Of a DNA stretch of 55,620 nucleotides, positions 1 to 7,556 are shown piece after piece. The stretch comes from UBA11855 sp035297385. Lineage in GTDB: Archaea > Thermoproteota > Bathyarchaeia > Bathyarchaeales > Bathycorpusculaceae. Positions within the stretch are counted from its first letter, which is position 1. The number at the start of each line of letters is the position of its first letter. A program made the translations under genes and the position numbers. Where the stretch lies: NCBI GenBank assembly GCA_035297385.1, contig DATGZD010000046.1, positions 1-55,620 of the forward strand. Reading direction: 5' to 3'. The notes under the pieces were generated by a model that ran no database searches, had not been told where the DNA came from, and was given only the letters and a program-made list of their open reading frames with translations.

Positions 1-22
1 CAATGCCGACGACAGCTACTCG
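1..22 (-). CDS. Possible N-terminus of a further cbi methyltransferase (edge fragment)
   Basis: Reading the minus strand off the left edge, one frame overlapping the end of cbiG gives VAVVGIG. This resembles the glycine-rich start of tetrapyrrole methylases such as CbiH, which is the main methyltransferase still missing from this operon. Only seven codons are visible and no ATG, GTG or TTG precedes them in that frame, so identity and start are guesses from context. Confidence 0.25.
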
Positions 23-1104
23 CCCTCGGCTACTGCTACTGTGACCCCGTTCAGTATTGTTTTTTTGAGGATTAATCGTGGTTTTTCTCCTGCAGCCAAC
101 AGTGCTGCGCGTTCACATACTCCTCCAATACCGATGTTGCGCTTAACTATTTCTGAATCCGCAGAAAGGTCTACGTGCTTAAATTCTCGTAGCACATCAA
201 CATCAAAGAATTCCAATTCTAACCCTAATTTCTCGGCAGCATTTACCATGCTTTGAGATTCCCTTTTTATGCTGACTGTTGCCAAACGATCAACACGTTC
301 CAGTGGAACGCCTATAATCATTAAAGCATTGTTGATTGCATTAATGATGGCTTCTTCAGAAGCATCTTTTCTTGCACCCAAGCCAATCGCAACAATTAAT
401 GGTTTTAGAAGAGTAACAGGTTTCGTAAATTTATTCTGAAGCAAAGGAACACAGGTAATTATTCCACCAGCATCGTAATTCTTCATTATGTCAACTGCCT
501 CATCCTCAGTTTTGGTTTCCTTAACGTCAAAGCCTACAGCACGCGTTAAAGGCATATTTACATTTTCAAATTTGACTAAGACAGTTTTCTCGTTATTCAC
601 GATGGCAGAATTAACAGCGATTAGGCTTGTCGGATTCATGATTTTCAAATGCAGGACTCTAGCTAATTCATCAATACCTTGTTTACCCATCACGTCTGAT
701 GCTGTCGTGATCACAGGCGTTGCATCGATTCCTTCAGCTATCAATCGTGTCAGCTCGTTGGCTCCGCCGTAATGTCCCGATAATAAGCTTATGACGAAGC
801 GTCCAGAAACATCCACACCTATGACTGCTGGATCAACTAGTTTATTCTGCAGACAAGGCGCCACAGCACGAATAATTATGCCTGAAGCCATAACACCGAC
901 CATAGCGTCAACTTTGGTGTAGTTTTCTTTGATGAATTCATCTAATTTCTTGTCTAATGGAATAATGTCTGCTTGATTGTATTTTTGGGGAGCAAAAACT
1001 TTACTTTGCTGATTTCGTTTTCTTAAGGCTTCTTTGATCTTAAGGGCTGTCTTGACGCCTTGCCTGGTTATTGCGAGGATGGCGATTCCCTTTGAAAACA
1101 TCAT
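16..1104 (-). CDS. cbiG: Cobalt-precorrin-5A hydrolase CbiG
   Basis: CbiG opens the lactone ring of cobalt-precorrin-5A and releases acetaldehyde during anaerobic corrin ring contraction. The 362-residue protein has the usual family length. The N-terminal part (about residues 65-130) shows GVMASGIIIRAVAP and SGHYGGANELTR, both typical of CbiG. The C-terminal domain (about 235-355) shows the GLGARKDAS motif and a late GIGGVCERAAL stretch. It starts with ATG and overlaps the end of cbiF by four bases, so the two are translationally coupled. It is the last complete gene of the minus-strand corrin operon; the next gene probably lies beyond the edge. Confidence 0.93.
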   Translation of the reverse strand: MMFSKGIAILAITRQGVKTALKIKEALRKRNQQSKVFAPQKYNQADIIPLDKKLDEFIKENYTKVDAMVGVMASGIIIRAVAPCLQNKLVDPAVIGVDVSGRFVISLLSGHYGGANELTRLIAEGIDATPVITTASDVMGKQGIDELARVLHLKIMNPTSLIAVNSAIVNNEKTVLVKFENVNMPLTRAVGFDVKETKTEDEAVDIMKNYDAGGIITCVPLLQNKFTKPVTLLKPLIVAIGLGARKDASEEAIINAINNALMIIGVPLERVDRLATVSIKRESQSMVNAAEKLGLELEFFDVDVLREFKHVDLSADSEIVKRNIGIGGVCERAALLAAGEKPRLILKKTILNGVTVAVAEGE

Positions 1105-1868
1105 GTGACGCCTTTACGGAAACCAGTCGTAAATGTTGGCTCATATAGCTTCGAGTAATCGTAGCCCTCAGGGTTCAAAACTCTACCTACAAAGATTAAC
1201 GCTGTTTCCTTTATCCCAGCGTCTTTAGCTTTCTGGACGATATCGCTCAATGTACCCCTTACAATTTTCTGTTCTGGCCATGTTGCCTTGTACACCATTG
1301 CAACAGGAGTATCTCTTGGATAACCGCCGTTCTGAAGTTCCTCTACGACCGCTGCAACTTGAGGCGTGCCTAGGAATATGACCATGGTCGCTTGATGTTT
1401 AGCGAGTTCACGTATGCTCTCCGCCTCTGGAACTGGAGTTCTTCCTTTTGGGCGCGTTACAATTACAGTTTGCGAAATATTGGGCAATGTTAACTCTCGC
1501 TGTAAACTTGCTGCACTACCCTGTAGGCAACTTACACCCGGAACATTCATGTATTCAATGCCTTCTTTCTTGAGAAAATCCATCTGTTCTTGGATAGCAC
1601 CGTAGAAGCTTGGATCACCATCATGGACACGAGCTACCAGTTTTCCTTCTTTGACGGCTTTGACCATAACCTTGAAGACTTCGTCTCGGTGCATAACTGC
1701 ACTGTCGTGAAGTTCAGCTCCTGGTTTACCATACTTTAGAATTTCTGGGTTCAAGAGTGACCCAGCATAGATTATTATGTCCGCTTGTTCAAGAATTTTT
1801 TTTCCTTTTAACGTTATGAGCTCTGGATCGCCTGGACCCGCACCCATAAACACAACTTTACTCATCAT
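1101..1868 (-). CDS. cbiF: Cobalt-precorrin-4 C11-methyltransferase CbiF
   Basis: This SAM-dependent enzyme methylates C11 of cobalt-precorrin-4. At 255 residues it has the normal length of the tetrapyrrole methylase fold. The glycine-rich SAM loop GAGPGDPE is at residues 9-16. Subfamily-specific stretches are YAGSLLNPEIL (about 35-45), RVHDGDPSFYGAIQEQ (about 80-95) and YKATWPEQKIVRGTL (about 193-207), which separate CbiF from its paralogues. It sits between cbiL and cbiG with almost no spacing, consistent with one transcript. Confidence 0.95.
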   Translation of the reverse strand: MMSKVVFMGAGPGDPELITLKGKKILEQADIIIYAGSLLNPEILKYGKPGAELHDSAVMHRDEVFKVMVKAVKEGKLVARVHDGDPSFYGAIQEQMDFLKKEGIEYMNVPGVSCLQGSAASLQRELTLPNISQTVIVTRPKGRTPVPEAESIRELAKHQATMVIFLGTPQVAAVVEELQNGGYPRDTPVAMVYKATWPEQKIVRGTLSDIVQKAKDAGIKETALIFVGRVLNPEGYDYSKLYEPTFTTGFRKGVT

Positions 1869-1871
1869 AAA

Positions 1872-2624
1872 TCACTTCTTGCATTCGCCCGTAAATTGCT
1901 TTTTCTTGATAAATGTCATGGAAAAATAATCATCTTTAACTTTCCAGTTTTTCACGTCGCCTAGCCTTCCGATAATAACTTGTTCGCCTGGCATAGTGCA
2001 ACGTTGAATCAAAGCAACCGTTGAATCCTCAGTGAAGCCTGATTTTTCTAAAATCTCAAGCATATCCCTTAATTCAGGAGCGCCCTTCATAAAAACCAAG
2101 TTGTTCGCATGCTTAGCTATTTCTCCGACATGCACTGAGTCAAAAGTATAAGGAATAATTACAACCGCTTCATCCTGTTCAGCTAAAGGCAGCAGACAGG
2201 TTGCTGCACAAGCAGTTAAAGACGTTACGCCTGGGACGATTTCCAGAGGGATTTCTGGGTAGAGATTTTTTATGTTTTGACAAAGATAGATGAAAGTACT
2301 GTAGAACATGGGATCGCCTAACGTAATAAATGCTACAGTCTTACCTTTTTTAGCTCTCTCAGCAACTTTTTTAGCATTTGTTGCCCATGCTCGTTTGAGC
2401 GCTGGCCCTTCCTTTGTCATAGGAAAGATTAGATCCATCACTTCAGGTTGTTTCTTGCGCTCCATCAGAATTGGCTGAATCATGGTGAGGGCAGTACTCA
2501 TTTTATCGTTTCTTGCTTTTGGAACACAAACAACATCTACTGAAGCCAATGCTTTTGCCGCTTTAATAGTAAGTAAGTCTGGGTCTCCCGGTCCTACGCC
2601 TATGCCTACTACTTTTCCTGTCAC
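1872..2624 (-). CDS. cbiL: Cobalt-precorrin-2 C20-methyltransferase CbiL
   Basis: CbiL adds the C20 methyl group to cobalt-precorrin-2 using S-adenosylmethionine, the first methylation after cobalt insertion. The 250-residue protein begins with GTG. It carries GIGVGPGDPDLLTIKA near the N-terminus, TLGDPMFYSTF around residue 100 and EIVPGVTSLTACAA around 128-141. These are the SAM-binding and substrate loops of this subfamily. It is spaced three bases from cbiF and ten from cbiT in the same operon. Confidence 0.93.
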   Translation of the reverse strand: MTGKVVGIGVGPGDPDLLTIKAAKALASVDVVCVPKARNDKMSTALTMIQPILMERKKQPEVMDLIFPMTKEGPALKRAWATNAKKVAERAKKGKTVAFITLGDPMFYSTFIYLCQNIKNLYPEIPLEIVPGVTSLTACAATCLLPLAEQDEAVVIIPYTFDSVHVGEIAKHANNLVFMKGAPELRDMLEILEKSGFTEDSTVALIQRCTMPGEQVIIGRLGDVKNWKVKDDYFSMTFIKKKQFTGECKK

Positions 2625-2634
2625 ATTTTTTACC

Positions 2635-3237
2635 TCAGGGTTTTGTTGCTGATACTATTGTTATTGGGTTTCTGGCAAGCATCATAGTACCGTGCTCTAT
2701 ATCTTTTCCCTTAGCTACAAAAACTTGTGTTACATCTATCTCTTTGAATCCTTGTTTCTTAAGCTCCTCTAATGCAGTTGTGGCTGTCTCTAACAGAATA
2801 GCATTAACGACAATCCTGCCGCTATCCTTCAGAATTCCAGGAGCTGCTTGAATTACCTCATAAAGGTTCTTGCTTCCACCCACAAGGATAGCATCAGCTT
2901 TTGGTAATCCGCGAATTGCTTTTGGCGCTTTACCACAAAAAACTTCAACGACATCTTGAGCATCAAATTTCTTTACGTTACTTGTGGTAAGCTTAACTGC
3001 TTCTTCATCCTCATCCAAGGCAAAGACTTTTCCTTTGATGCCTACTTGGAGTGCTGCTTCAACCGTTAAGCCTCCTGTTCCGCAGCCAACGTCTATGACG
3101 ATTGCGCCTTCTCTTAAGCGAGCTTTAGATATGGTTAGTACGCGTATTTCTTCCTTAGTTGGACCTGGTACCTTGTCGCTTTGTAGAAACAAGTCATCAG
3201 GTATTCCCGGAGTTTTGTATGTCCACATGTTAGTCAA
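2635..3237 (-). CDS. cbiT: Cobalt-precorrin-6B C15-methyltransferase/decarboxylase CbiT
   Basis: CbiT decarboxylates the C12 acetate chain and methylates C15; in most archaea it is separate from CbiE, as here. The 200-residue protein has the PGIPDDLF and VPGPTKEEIR segments typical of archaeal CbiT and a class I methyltransferase motif VIDVGCGTGG at residues 47-56. The listed start is TTG. An in-frame ATG three codons later (first base at 3228 on the minus strand) is equally plausible because family members often begin close to the IPDD motif. About 80 untranslated bases separate it from cbiE. Confidence 0.93.
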   Translation of the reverse strand: MTNMWTYKTPGIPDDLFLQSDKVPGPTKEEIRVLTISKARLREGAIVIDVGCGTGGLTVEAALQVGIKGKVFALDEDEEAVKLTTSNVKKFDAQDVVEVFCGKAPKAIRGLPKADAILVGGSKNLYEVIQAAPGILKDSGRIVVNAILLETATTALEELKKQGFKEIDVTQVFVAKGKDIEHGTMMLARNPITIVSATKP

Positions 3238-3320
3238 GTTCTGAATTAATTCTACTATTTGTTAGATTTTCGTCTTTATGACCATTACGGCTAAAGAATC
3301 TTACACTGAGTCTTGTTTTC

Positions 3321-3998
3321 TTATCCTTTAGCTTCTTTGGGCACAATGGCCATTACGCATAATGAGCCAAAATCTGCTTTTGATGCATCTTTGAGGGTGC
3401 TCTCAACTATTCTTTCATTGTTCAATGTGAGGTTCTCACAAACGAAAACCTGAGTGTTTTCATCAATCCCATGATTGAGCAAAAACTTTGCTACATCTGC
3501 AGGAGAAAAATCTTTAGCATCAGGTAGCAACATCACCGTTCTATCTTCAGTTACGGATTTAGCCAATCTCTCTTTTTCAGTAGCTTTTGCTCCCTCATGA
3601 AAAGTAAACAGTTCAACATTATCCCATGCTATTCCTAGACGAGCAGCACAGACTTGAACAGAGCTGATGCCTGGAATGACATTGATTTCGATATTCCTCG
3701 TATCAACTATTTTTGAGAAGGTTTTGAGTAGCCCCGAGAAACCAGGGTCTCCTGTCGAGAGTATGACAACATTCTTTCCTTCATAGACAAGTTCTACTGC
3801 TTGTCTAAGTGTTTCCCTCATATTCTTGGCTGTCAATTTCCTAGCTTCGGCTTTAATATCATCTGCAAATAGAATTAGAGTCCTGTCAGCTCCAATAACA
3901 ATATCAGCGTCCTGCACAGCTCTTCTGGCTATCGGAATAACGTACTCAGGAGAGCCTGGTCCAGCGCCGACTATGCTGATTTTTGGATTTGTTGCCAC
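3321..3998 (-). CDS. cbiE: Cobalt-precorrin-7 C5-methyltransferase CbiE
   Basis: CbiE methylates C5 of the corrin precursor with S-adenosylmethionine. The 225-residue product has the tetrapyrrole methylase loop VGAGPGSPEYV at residues 10-20, STGDPGFSGLL around residue 95 and VIPGISSVQVCAARLG around 113-128. It starts with GTG and overlaps the end of cbiD by 28 bases, so the pair is probably translationally coupled. CbiE and CbiT are one protein in aerobic organisms; here they are neighbours. Confidence 0.93.
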   Translation of the reverse strand: MATNPKISIVGAGPGSPEYVIPIARRAVQDADIVIGADRTLILFADDIKAEARKLTAKNMRETLRQAVELVYEGKNVVILSTGDPGFSGLLKTFSKIVDTRNIEINVIPGISSVQVCAARLGIAWDNVELFTFHEGAKATEKERLAKSVTEDRTVMLLPDAKDFSPADVAKFLLNHGIDENTQVFVCENLTLNNERIVESTLKDASKADFGSLCVMAIVPKEAKG

Positions 3999-5080
3999 AA
4001 TTCTAGACTCCTAGCATTCAAGTCTGCACCCAAGATTTCTCCGTCTAAGGAAACAAGGATTACACTGATTTTGATCTTCTGTTGTACCCGCTCTGACATA
4101 CGCTGGCTGACGCGGTCAGCTATTCTGTTAAAAACCTGCGATACTAAGGCAGATTGTTTGAGGAGCACAATCGCTTCTTCAACAGTATTAGCTTGCAGGA
4201 TCCGATTCACTACCGAGGCATCAGCACCGACAGCAGCAGCGTAAGCTGCGACCACTTCGTTTCGTGCGTCTGCAACCTTGTGGTGTGTGTTAAATATTCC
4301 TGCAGCAACTTTGGCTAGTTTTCCTGGGTGTCCCAAAAAAAGGATTTCTTTTACATTTTTTTCTGCAGCTTTGTCGAGCAAGTAGCCTACAAAATCGCCT
4401 GTTTGCACAATAGCATCATCAGGTGGGGTGAATAGTTTCTTAGTTATGCGCTCTCCAATATTGCCTGGAACAAAGAAAATCAGTTCATAACCTGCTGAAA
4501 GAGCAACATCGATCTGTGGGACTAAGGAGCGTCTGCAAGCTTCCATCGACAGAGGCTTCACGATGCCAGTGGTGCCCAGAACGGAGAGTCCGCCAACGAC
4601 TCCAAGTTTAGCATTTAGAGTCTTCTTTGCAACTTTTTCGCCCTCAGGAATATCCAGCGTTACTTCTGCTCCCTTTCCTTGAGGCAAAACTTCACGGATA
4701 CTTTCTTCAATCATTCGCTGAGGCGCCGGATTAATTGCTGCTTGACCGATTGGTACAGCTAACCCTGGTTTTGTGACGATACCTATACCTTTGCCACTTT
4801 TTATCGTGACTTTGTCGTCATCAGTTAGTTTGACTGTTGCAGATATCTCCAGCTTATCGGTTGCATCGATGTCATCACCCGCATCTTTCACGACTTTTGC
4901 CATTCCCGTCTTATCATCAATCTTTCTTGCTTCTTTCACAAATATTTCGAAGCGAACTCCAATTGGACTGGGTATACCTACTCGATCAACAGGATGCTCA
5001 AGTAACGCAATTAGAGCCGCCTTAGCTGCTGCTGACGCACAGGCTCCTGTGGTATTGCCATACCTTAATGCACGTCTCGT
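3971..5080 (-). CDS. cbiD: Cobalt-precorrin-5B C1-methyltransferase CbiD, with a probable non-AUG (ACG) start
   Basis: CbiD methylates C1 during ring contraction. The diagnostic N-terminal motif RYGNTTGACASAAAKAAL is encoded directly upstream of the first canonical start, a GTG at 4939. That start would remove 47 residues including the motif. Moving upstream from the motif, the only codons before an in-frame TAA (5081-5083) are ACG AGA CGT GCA TTA. I therefore place the start at ACG, giving 369 residues, the normal family length. Later motifs fit the family, for example AAINPAPQRMI and the glycine-rich LGVVGGLSVLGTTGIVKP. A base error turning ATG into ACG, or an earlier start interrupted by the TAA, are the alternatives. 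Confidence 0.88.
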   Translation of the reverse strand, partial: TRRALRYGNTTGACASAAAKAALIALLEHPVDRVGIPSPIGVRFEIFVKEARKIDDKTGMAKVVKDAGDDIDATDKLEISATVKLTDDDKVTIKSGKGIGIVTKPGLAVPIGQAAINPAPQRMIEESIREVLPQGKGAEVTLDIPEGEKVAKKTLNAKLGVVGGLSVLGTTGIVKPLSMEACRRSLVPQIDVALSAGYELIFFVPGNIGERITKKLFTPPDDAIVQTGDFVGYLLDKAAEKNVKEILFLGHPGKLAKVAAGIFNTHHKVADARNEVVAAYAAAVGADASVVNRILQANTVEEAIVLLKQSALVSQVFNRIADRVSQRMSERVQQKIKISVILVSLDGEILGADLNARSLELWQQIQKSA

Positions 5081-5096
5081 TTAACCCACTTCCAAA

Positions 5097-6176
5097 TCAG
5101 GAACGTTGCTCTGCTTCCACCCTATTCAGCAATGCATTAAAAACAGCGACAGCTACAGCACTTCCACCTTTACGCCCACGATTTGTCACGTAGGGCACAG
5201 GAAGAGAAGTGATGACTTCTTTTGATTCAGCTGCACCAATATAACCTACAGGAGTGGCAACAATCAAAGCAGGTTTAACTTTACCGTTCTTAACTAAATT
5301 CGCTAATTCAAATGCTGCAGTGGGTGCGTTCCCGATAAGGACGATACTTCCGTCAAGTCCTTCCTCAGCTGCCAACCTCATTGAAGCAGCGGCTCTTGTG
5401 ATAGATTCATTTTTTGCCATATTGATGGCTCGTGAATCATCGATGTATGTGATGATTTTTCCTCCAAACCGTCTTACCCGCGACTCATTTATGCCTGCTT
5501 TTACCATCTTGATATCAGTGACAATTTTAGCGCCAGCTTTAATCGCAGCTACTCCCCCTTCAACTGCATCCTTATGAATAATGAGTAGTTTAGCGAATTC
5601 TGGGTCAGCAGTCGTGTGCACAACACGTTCAATTATTGGAACATTTTCTTTGGGCACTTTTTCTAATGTATCCTTGATTTCGGGCCGAATTAAACTCATA
5701 CTTTTGTCGTATATGTTATGTAAGTCAGCGGGTGTGCTAGGTTTTTCCTGTCGGCTGATGCTGAATGAGGCATGTTGATGGTCTACATGTTTTTCTCCTA
5801 AAGCTTTCAATGCTTTTTCCTCCAAGATTACGGCGACACATTCATCTGCTCCAATCGGCTCACCGTAGAACAGTTGGATACCCCTCGCAGAAAGCTGAGA
5901 TTCCTTATCCTTCATTCCTATAAGTTCAGGAATTTCTTGAGTCGTGTGCACGCCAGCAGCTAAGAAGGCGGGAATTAGTACTATTCTTCTAATGCCTTTT
6001 ATCACAACTTTTTCGATAGCTTCCGGGATCGTCGGTGTATCTCGTATCATGAATGAGATTTCTACGGTCTTAAATTGTGATTTGTTCCGTAAGATTTCTG
6101 CTATTTTCATTAAATTCTCTCTGTTATGTGAGAGTTTGCTGCCGTGCCCAATGAGCACTAGCGCAGTTTCATCCAT
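5097..6176 (-). CDS. cbiXC: Fusion of sirohydrochlorin cobaltochelatase CbiX (short form) and cobalt-precorrin-8 methylmutase CbiC
   Basis: Residues 1-125 form a CbiX-S type chelatase that inserts cobalt into sirohydrochlorin. The metal-binding histidines are visible in LIGHGSKLSHN (H11) and FLAAGVHTTQE (H77). Residues about 151-359 form CbiC, which migrates the C11 methyl group to C12 to give cobyrinate. Its catalytic histidine is H187 in ERVVHTTADPEF, and the C-terminus has PVPYVTNRGRKGGS. The linker (about 127-150) carries a small histidine cluster, HVDHQH. The fusion joins the first cobalt-specific step to a late ring step. It lies 21 bases after hemA and 16 bases before the proposed cbiD start. 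Confidence 0.93.
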   Translation of the reverse strand: MDETALVLIGHGSKLSHNRENLMKIAEILRNKSQFKTVEISFMIRDTPTIPEAIEKVVIKGIRRIVLIPAFLAAGVHTTQEIPELIGMKDKESQLSARGIQLFYGEPIGADECVAVILEEKALKALGEKHVDHQHASFSISRQEKPSTPADLHNIYDKSMSLIRPEIKDTLEKVPKENVPIIERVVHTTADPEFAKLLIIHKDAVEGGVAAIKAGAKIVTDIKMVKAGINESRVRRFGGKIITYIDDSRAINMAKNESITRAAASMRLAAEEGLDGSIVLIGNAPTAAFELANLVKNGKVKPALIVATPVGYIGAAESKEVITSLPVPYVTNRGRKGGSAVAVAVFNALLNRVEAEQRS

Positions 6177-6197
6177 TCTAAAACACCTCTATGAGGC

Positions 6198-7481
6198 TTA
6201 GTGTGCCTCCGTTTCAAACAGCTTAACAGCTGTGTCTATAAATTCTTTGTCATTTTCGACAGCTGCTTTCCTTAGATTCTGGATTATAGGTAAGAAGGTC
6301 TGTTTCAATAGTACAAGTGTTAGGTCGTCAATGATTTCTTTTTCTCTCTGATCGACGTTAGGTAACATACCGTACGCTCTCGTCAACTCACGTTGGCGGA
6401 TCTCTTCAGTATGGGACAATAACATAGAGATTATGTCCCTGACTGATTGTGATTTTACATCTCTCATCAACAAGAGGAGTTCTTGCTCAACAATTTTGGA
6501 GGCTGCTTCTGCATTCTTGTGTCGTTCCTCTTTATTCCTATCAGCGATTGTCTGTAGATCGTCTAAGTTGTACAGTTCTACATTTGGAATTTCTTGAATC
6601 GAGGTTTCCACGTTTCGTGGGTTTGAGATATCGATTACGAATAATTTGCTAGTGTTTTGACGTTGGTTCATTACATTTTGGACAATGTCTTTGGTCAACA
6701 GGTAATGTGGCGCCGCTGTTGAACAAATGACTACATCAGCATTTTTGAGAGTCTCACTCAACTTATCAAACTTAACGGCTTTGCTGCAAAGCTGTTCAGC
6801 AAGTCTAACTGCTCGTTCATATGTTCTGCTTGCGATAAAAATCGCAGATTGGGAACGTCTAGACAGAGCTTTCGCAACAAGTGTTCCCATTTGACCAGCA
6901 CCCATAACCAAAACATGTTTTCCAGCAAACCCTCCCATCAAGGTTCCGGCAAGTTCTACGGCAACTGAACCTATGGATATTGCCCCTTTGCTTATGCCCG
7001 TCTCATTTCTAACACGGAGACCGACACTGGATGCTTTGTTGAAGATATGTCGAAGAACAGGTCCCACAGTCTTTGCTGTCTCAGCCTCTAGGAAAGCGTT
7101 CCAGAGTTGGTTAAGAATCTGATCTTCACCTACAACCATCGACTCTAACCCTGCAGCTACCCTCAGGATATGTCTAAGTGCATCTTCATTCATTTCTACT
7201 TCGATGGCTTTAGAAAGATCATAGGCTTTGTCTCCTGCTCGTTTTTCAAGGTACTGCTTCATCATTTCAGCAGTGTGCTTACCATCTTTATTTACAAGAT
7301 AGAATTCCAGTCGGTTGCAGGTTTGTAGAAGTACACATTCGTCAGCATAGCCTAATGATTTAATCTCATTCATTGCATTGCCCTTATTGTCGAACGCGAC
7401 GGCTTCCAAAAGTGGTACGTCGGCGACCTTGTGAGTTATCCTTACGTTGACAATGTCAAAGTTGGCTACGGAGGAATGCAT
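6198..7481 (-). CDS. hemA: Glutamyl-tRNA reductase HemA
   Basis: HemA reduces glutamyl-tRNA(Glu) with NADPH to glutamate-1-semialdehyde, the committed step of C5 tetrapyrrole synthesis. The 427-residue protein has the catalytic cysteine C55 in LLQTCNRLEFY, the GLESMVVGEDQIL motif around residues 112-124 and the nucleotide-binding VMGAGQMG segment around 191-198. The start is ATG; a TATA-like box about 25 bases upstream suggests a leaderless or near-leaderless message. It heads the minus-strand corrin operon, so precursor supply and corrin synthesis are co-transcribed. Confidence 0.95.
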   Translation of the reverse strand: MHSSVANFDIVNVRITHKVADVPLLEAVAFDNKGNAMNEIKSLGYADECVLLQTCNRLEFYLVNKDGKHTAEMMKQYLEKRAGDKAYDLSKAIEVEMNEDALRHILRVAAGLESMVVGEDQILNQLWNAFLEAETAKTVGPVLRHIFNKASSVGLRVRNETGISKGAISIGSVAVELAGTLMGGFAGKHVLVMGAGQMGTLVAKALSRRSQSAIFIASRTYERAVRLAEQLCSKAVKFDKLSETLKNADVVICSTAAPHYLLTKDIVQNVMNQRQNTSKLFVIDISNPRNVETSIQEIPNVELYNLDDLQTIADRNKEERHKNAEAASKIVEQELLLLMRDVKSQSVRDIISMLLSHTEEIRQRELTRAYGMLPNVDQREKEIIDDLTLVLLKQTFLPIIQNLRKAAVENDKEFIDTAVKLFETEAH

Positions 7482-7502
7482 GTTGCATAAGAAACCATCT
7501 GG

Positions 7503-7513
7503 CTTATATATTA
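7503..7513. promoter_or_regulatory. Shared, near-palindromic TATA region between hemA and the amidotransferase gene
   Basis: The 75-base divergent spacer contains TTATATATTA, which reads as a TATA box on both strands. On the minus strand it lies about 25 bases before the hemA ATG. On the plus strand a start of transcription near 7534 would leave a short leader containing AAGGGGA (7544-7550) before the CTG at 7557. One element could therefore fire both halves of the tetrapyrrole island. Confidence 0.6.
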
Positions 7514-7556
7514 GCTTTGTCTTACTCCCCGAGAAGTCTGTTCAAGGGGAATTAAG

